A stretch of 7,607 nucleotides of DNA, taken from positions 1 to 7,607 of the forward strand of contig CAISDD010000515.1 in assembly GCA_903883985.1 (NCBI GenBank), written 5' to 3'. This document shows positions 4,779 through 7,607 of this stretch, piece after piece (the stretch's first letter is position 1; each line of letters starts with the position of its first letter). Position numbers and translations under genes: made by a program. This DNA is from an uncultured Pseudomonadota bacterium (GTDB taxonomy: Bacteria > Pseudomonadota > Gammaproteobacteria > Burkholderiales > Thiobacillaceae). The notes below the pieces were generated by a model that was not told the DNA's origin, did not search any database, and worked only from the letters and a program-made list of their open reading frames with translations.

Positions 4779-7607
4779 TTCGCGCTCCCGGTAGGCGCGC
4801 GCTCAAAGATTTCTTCCTCGAACACCAGGGTGTAGCAGCAACCCTGGGCTTTCCACAGCGCCTCGATGCGTTCCCTGACCGCGCGCAATCGGTCTTTCGC
4901 CAGACTGGCACCGCTGCGGCCCGTGCGATACGCCAGGCGCAGCACAGAAGGCTTCACACGCAAGGTGGTGGGCAACTTGTCCAGGGCACGTGCCAGGGCG
5001 GCACTGGGCTCGGCGCGGCCGCCCCGGAAGGCGGCGTCGGACAATTCCAGGCGCACGACGCGATGAATGGCCGCACCGAAGTTGAGCTTCACCATCTTGC
5101 CGCGCGTCGTGCGTATCACGCGCGGGTTCTCGGTGGTGACTCGGTAGCCCGAAGGCAGAGTGCGTTCATCCAGCTTCATCATGAAATTGGAGCCGCGCAG
5201 ATCCTGCGGGATGTCGGCGCAAGCCACGTGGAAGCGGCCTTCCTTGTCGGTCGTCACCAACAAGCCGTTGACCGTGACCACGCGCACGTTGGGTAGCCCC
5301 GGCTCGCCCTCGTCCTCGTAGCCATTGGCGTTCTGGTCGTCGAACACCTTGCCGATGATCTCCGAGCAATCGAAGGTCGGGTCCGGGACGATGCGAACGG
5401 TGGCGGCGGCAACATTGGAATCCACCCCACCGGTCAGGTGGTTGCTGGCCCAGGCCAGATTGGTGTACAGCCCATCGCTCACCCCCGCACCCGTGACCAG
5501 CAGCATCTTCCAGGTCTTCTTTTCCCCGACGCCGAAGGTCAAGCCAGGCCAGGTCAGGGTACGCCCAGTGATACGCGGCTCCGAACCCACTCCACCCAGA
5601 TTCGCCGAGCCCTTCTTGTAGGCGAACCCGGGGGGAATCAGGTCGACCACGTCGATATTGGCAAGCGGCAAGCCATTCGAGGGCAGGTTGGTCGCGGTGA
5701 CGATATAGGGCACCAGATCCCCCTTGGAGACATTCAGCAGGGGCGTGGTCTTGCTCATCAGTATCATGCCCGGACTCACCGGATCGAGCGGGATGTGGTT
5801 GTTGACCACGTTGGACGAACTGGTAGCCACCGATCCACCCAGCGTCAGATTCAGCACCAGGTAGTAGGTAGTCGATTGACCGACAGGCGGCGGCCCGGCC
5901 TGGACCTGTACGGGGTCCGTTCCACCTTTGGAAGGCGTATGCGGGCCAGCCGTCGGCGGAATCATGGTCGATGGACCCGGGGCATAGCCCGTGGACGGCG
6001 GCGCCACGCCGAGGTTGAACACAGCGGTTCCCGACGGGCATCCTGCTCCCTGAATCAGGAGGAACTGGTAGAAGCCGTTACTGCCCGTGATTTCCGGGTT
6101 CTGTCCGGAAACCAGACAGGAGGCCGGGACCGGTGTCGCACCCTGTGACAGGGTCACGATCGCCCCCAGGATCGGCGCCCGAGTGTTCGCGTCATAGACC
6201 ACGCCGGACGGATCGAGCGGCAGATCCTGCTCGACGACGTCGTCGCCCGGACGCAACACGATGCCGGTGATCTTGGCGACATTGGAGTCGGCGACCGGGG
6301 TTCCTGCGGCCCCCCCGGATTGCGGCGCCGTGTTGAAACCGATGCCACCGGGGTTGGAAAAGGAAACCGCAAAGGACAAATAGAACCCTCCAGCAGTGGT
6401 CGGCTGGCCAGAATAGGGCAAGCCGTTCTTCCACTGCGGATAACTCGTCCCACAGGAGAGGTTATCGAAGTGATAGAAACCCGTGGCATCGGTCTGGACC
6501 ACGCAAATCGTTTCTGTCCCGCCACCGCTTGTCGTGGCTGTGAGCGTGATCATCCAGTCCTGTACCAGGCTGGGGGCCGACCCCGTAATCGGACGGGTGC
6601 GGTCGTGGTTCAAATCCTGGTAGACGTAACCACTAATCACCGGAGGCAGCAGCGAGGTCGAATCCGGCACATGCGGCACCACACCGAACAGATAGCCGCC
6701 GAGATCGCTACTGCCAGACGTGACATTGATGCCGGTGATGCGGTTGTAGCCGGGATTGCTGCCGAAGCCGCTGTTATCCACCGTGCCGCCCGCCACGCCC
6801 GTGGTCTCCTTGCCATCGGCATAAAGTGGCTGGCCCGCAGTCGTCATATACAAGCTGTTGACATCCGACTGGCTCTTCGTCAACACGTAAATACCGGGAG
6901 GAACGGAGAAGGTGTAAGCACCCGATGAATCCGTGGTCGCGACGCAGTTTGCAGATCCGATCACTGAGCAAACATCGGTCTTGCCATCGCCGAGCATGCC
7001 GGACAAGGTGACTGTGATGCCGGCCAGCCCGATCTCATCGGCGCCCACTTTCTGAGCATCGTTATTGGCATCGAAATAGACATAACCATGCAGGATCATC
7101 ACCTGCGGTACCGGCGTGACCGTCTGCTGGTCGTCTTCGCTTGCCACATGGTTGTTCGGCGTCGAGTTGATGTCCTGCTGATCCGCCGCCGTCACTTCCG
7201 CCGTGTTCGCATACGGGCCGACCGAGTTCACCGTGACCACCAGCGTCAAGCTCGCACTCGCGCCACCGGCGATCCCGCCCACCGTCCACAAACCCGTTGC
7301 GCTGACATAACTGCCCTGGCTGGGTGTGGCCGACACCAAGGTGTAGCCCGCCGGCAGCGGGTCGCTGACCTGCACACCCGTCGCCGCACTCAAGCCCGCC
7401 GCGTTCGCCAGCGTCACCGTGAAGGTGAGGCTGCTGCCCACGCTGGGCGCCAGGTTGCTCGCCGTCTTGGTCAGCGACAGATTGATCATCGCCGTCGGCA
7501 CCGGAGTGACCGTCTTCTGGTCATCTTCGCTTGCCACATGGTTGTTCGGCGTCGAGTTGATGTCCGGCTGATCCGCCGCCGTCACTTCCGCCGTGTTCGC
7601 ATACGGG
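4775..7607 (-). CDS. DUF11/SdrD_B-like repeat surface protein, C-terminal part (5' end outside window)
   Basis: 943 codons precede the TGA; the frame is open at the right edge, so signal peptide and true start lie outside. Domains by window position: end of one DUF11-type repeat (7607 to about 7490), a full DUF11 repeat (about 7489-7100; Thr/Ser/Ala/Val-rich, with LTKTASN, SDPLPAGYT and PYANTAEVT motifs), an SdrD_B-like domain starting GYVYFDANND (about 7095-6830), a second starting GYVYQDLNHD (about 6640-6370), a carboxypeptidase-regulatory-like sandwich (about 6225-5990), a diverged DUF11-like domain with VDLIPPGFAY (about 5768-5390), a last SdrD_B-like domain with FDDQNANGYEDEGE, an Asp/Asn calcium-loop-like pattern (about 5370-5200), then a soluble C-terminal domain with a charged helix. 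DUF11 and SdrD_B modules are known as building blocks of bacterial surface stalks and adhesins. Each of the four sandwich domains has exactly two cysteines. No LPXTG, transmembrane or other sorting signal ends the protein, so anchoring must come from elsewhere, plausibly the co-translated outer-membrane partner. Function is inferred as extracellular stalk or adhesin. Confidence 0.85.
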   Translation of the reverse strand, partial: PYANTAEVTAADQPDINSTPNNHVASEDDQKTVTPVPTAMINLSLTKTASNLAPSVGSSLTFTVTLANAAGLSAATGVQVSDPLPAGYTLVSATPSQGSYVSATGLWTVGGIAGGASASLTLVVTVNSVGPYANTAEVTAADQQDINSTPNNHVASEDDQQTVTPVPQVMILHGYVYFDANNDAQKVGADEIGLAGITVTLSGMLGDGKTDVCSVIGSANCVATTDSSGAYTFSVPPGIYVLTKSQSDVNSLYMTTAGQPLYADGKETTGVAGGTVDNSGFGSNPGYNRITGINVTSGSSDLGGYLFGVVPHVPDSTSLLPPVISGYVYQDLNHDRTRPITGSAPSLVQDWMITLTATTSGGGTETICVVQTDATGFYHFDNLSCGTSYPQWKNGLPYSGQPTTAGGFYLSFAVSFSNPGGIGFNTAPQSGGAAGTPVADSNVAKITGIVLRPGDDVVEQDLPLDPSGVVYDANTRAPILGAIVTLSQGATPVPASCLVSGQNPEITGSNGFYQFLLIQGAGCPSGTAVFNLGVAPPSTGYAPGPSTMIPPTAGPHTPSKGGTDPVQVQAGPPPVGQSTTYYLVLNLTLGGSVATSSSNVVNNHIPLDPVSPGMILMSKTTPLLNVSKGDLVPYIVTATNLPSNGLPLANIDVVDLIPPGFAYKKGSANLGGVGSEPRITGRTLTWPGLTFGVGEKKTWKMLLVTGAGVSDGLYTNLAWASNHLTGGVDSNVAAATVRIVPDPTFDCSEIIGKVFDDQNANGYEDEGEPGLPNVRVVTVNGLLVTTDKEGRFHVACADIPQDLRGSNFMMKLDERTLPSGYRVTTENPRVIRTTRGKMVKLNFGAAIHRVVRLELSDAAFRGGRAEPSAALARALDKLPTTLRVKPSVLRLAYRTGRSGASLAKDRLRAVRERIEALWKAQGCCYTLVFEEEIFERAPTGSAK
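4785..4789 (-). promoter_or_regulatory. Shine-Dalgarno GGGAG for the outer-membrane gene
   Basis: The minus strand reads GGGAG, six bases, then ATG at 4778. The site lies inside the last codons of the upstream repeat-protein gene, whose TGA (4777-4775) overlaps this ATG as ATGA. The spacing favours 4778 over the later ATG at 4769 and fits translational coupling of the two genes. Confidence 0.7.
7111..7217 (-). repeat. DUF11 tandem repeat, downstream copy of the conserved segment
   Basis: This 107-bp segment matches 7501-7607 at 103 of 107 positions with an offset of exactly 390 bp (130 codons), so the reading frame is kept. The mismatches are at 7115, 7126, 7133 and 7176; two are silent and two change residues (Gln/Lys and Gln/Pro). 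It encodes the end of a DUF11 unit and the linker after it, including INSTPNNHVASEDDQ. Confidence 0.95.
7501..7607 (-). repeat. DUF11 tandem repeat, upstream copy cut by the window edge
   Basis: This is the upstream partner of 7111-7217. The match is still perfect over the last 41 bases before the window ends, so the repeat very probably continues outside. The DNA between the copies (7218-7500) is the body of the single complete DUF11 unit. Near-identity at silent sites suggests recent duplication or ongoing homogenisation. Confidence 0.95.

Noticed and set aside
5166..6041. 291-codon minus-strand frame overlapping the repeat-protein gene
   Set aside because: It is in a shifted frame of a gene with clear domains; the translation is low-complexity Arg/Gly/Pro-rich with no recognisable fold or ribosome site.

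Overview
The window is GC-rich DNA read almost wholly on the minus strand. It holds two large co-oriented surface-protein genes and the first third of a small enzyme gene. An N-terminal signal peptide, an OmpA-type peptidoglycan-binding domain and a very long beta-barrel-like C-terminus point to a Gram-negative bacterium, probably a proteobacterium. The sequence alone does not fix the genus.

Layout in transcription order (right to left). (1) 7607-4775: the 3' part of a secreted repeat protein, 943 codons before the stop and still open at the window edge. It carries DUF11-type repeats (one complete 130-residue unit plus part of another, about 96% identical in DNA where they can be compared), then SdrD_B/carboxypeptidase-regulatory-like beta-sandwich domains, a diverged DUF11-like domain, a last SdrD_B-like domain with a calcium-loop-like Asp/Asn pattern, and a soluble C-terminal domain. 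(2) 4778-405: a 1457-residue outer-membrane protein whose ATG overlaps the previous stop codon (ATGA). It runs: signal peptide, four-cysteine segment, OmpA domain, Pro/Ala linker, Ig-like domains, then a long barrel-like region. (3) 404-315: a 90-bp gap with a weak promoter candidate and a hairpin over the next start codon. (4) 314-1: the N-terminal 104 residues of a LOG-family (TIGR00730) Rossmann-fold protein that runs off the left edge.

The most interesting reading is that genes 1 and 2 form a translationally coupled pair: a long repetitive extracellular stalk or adhesin, and a dedicated outer-membrane barrel that grips the cell wall through its OmpA domain and may export, anchor or display the stalk. 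The overlap, the repeat near-identity and the cysteine distribution are seen directly. The partnership and any secretion role are inferred. No tRNA, rRNA, CRISPR array, insertion sequence or convincing terminator was seen.
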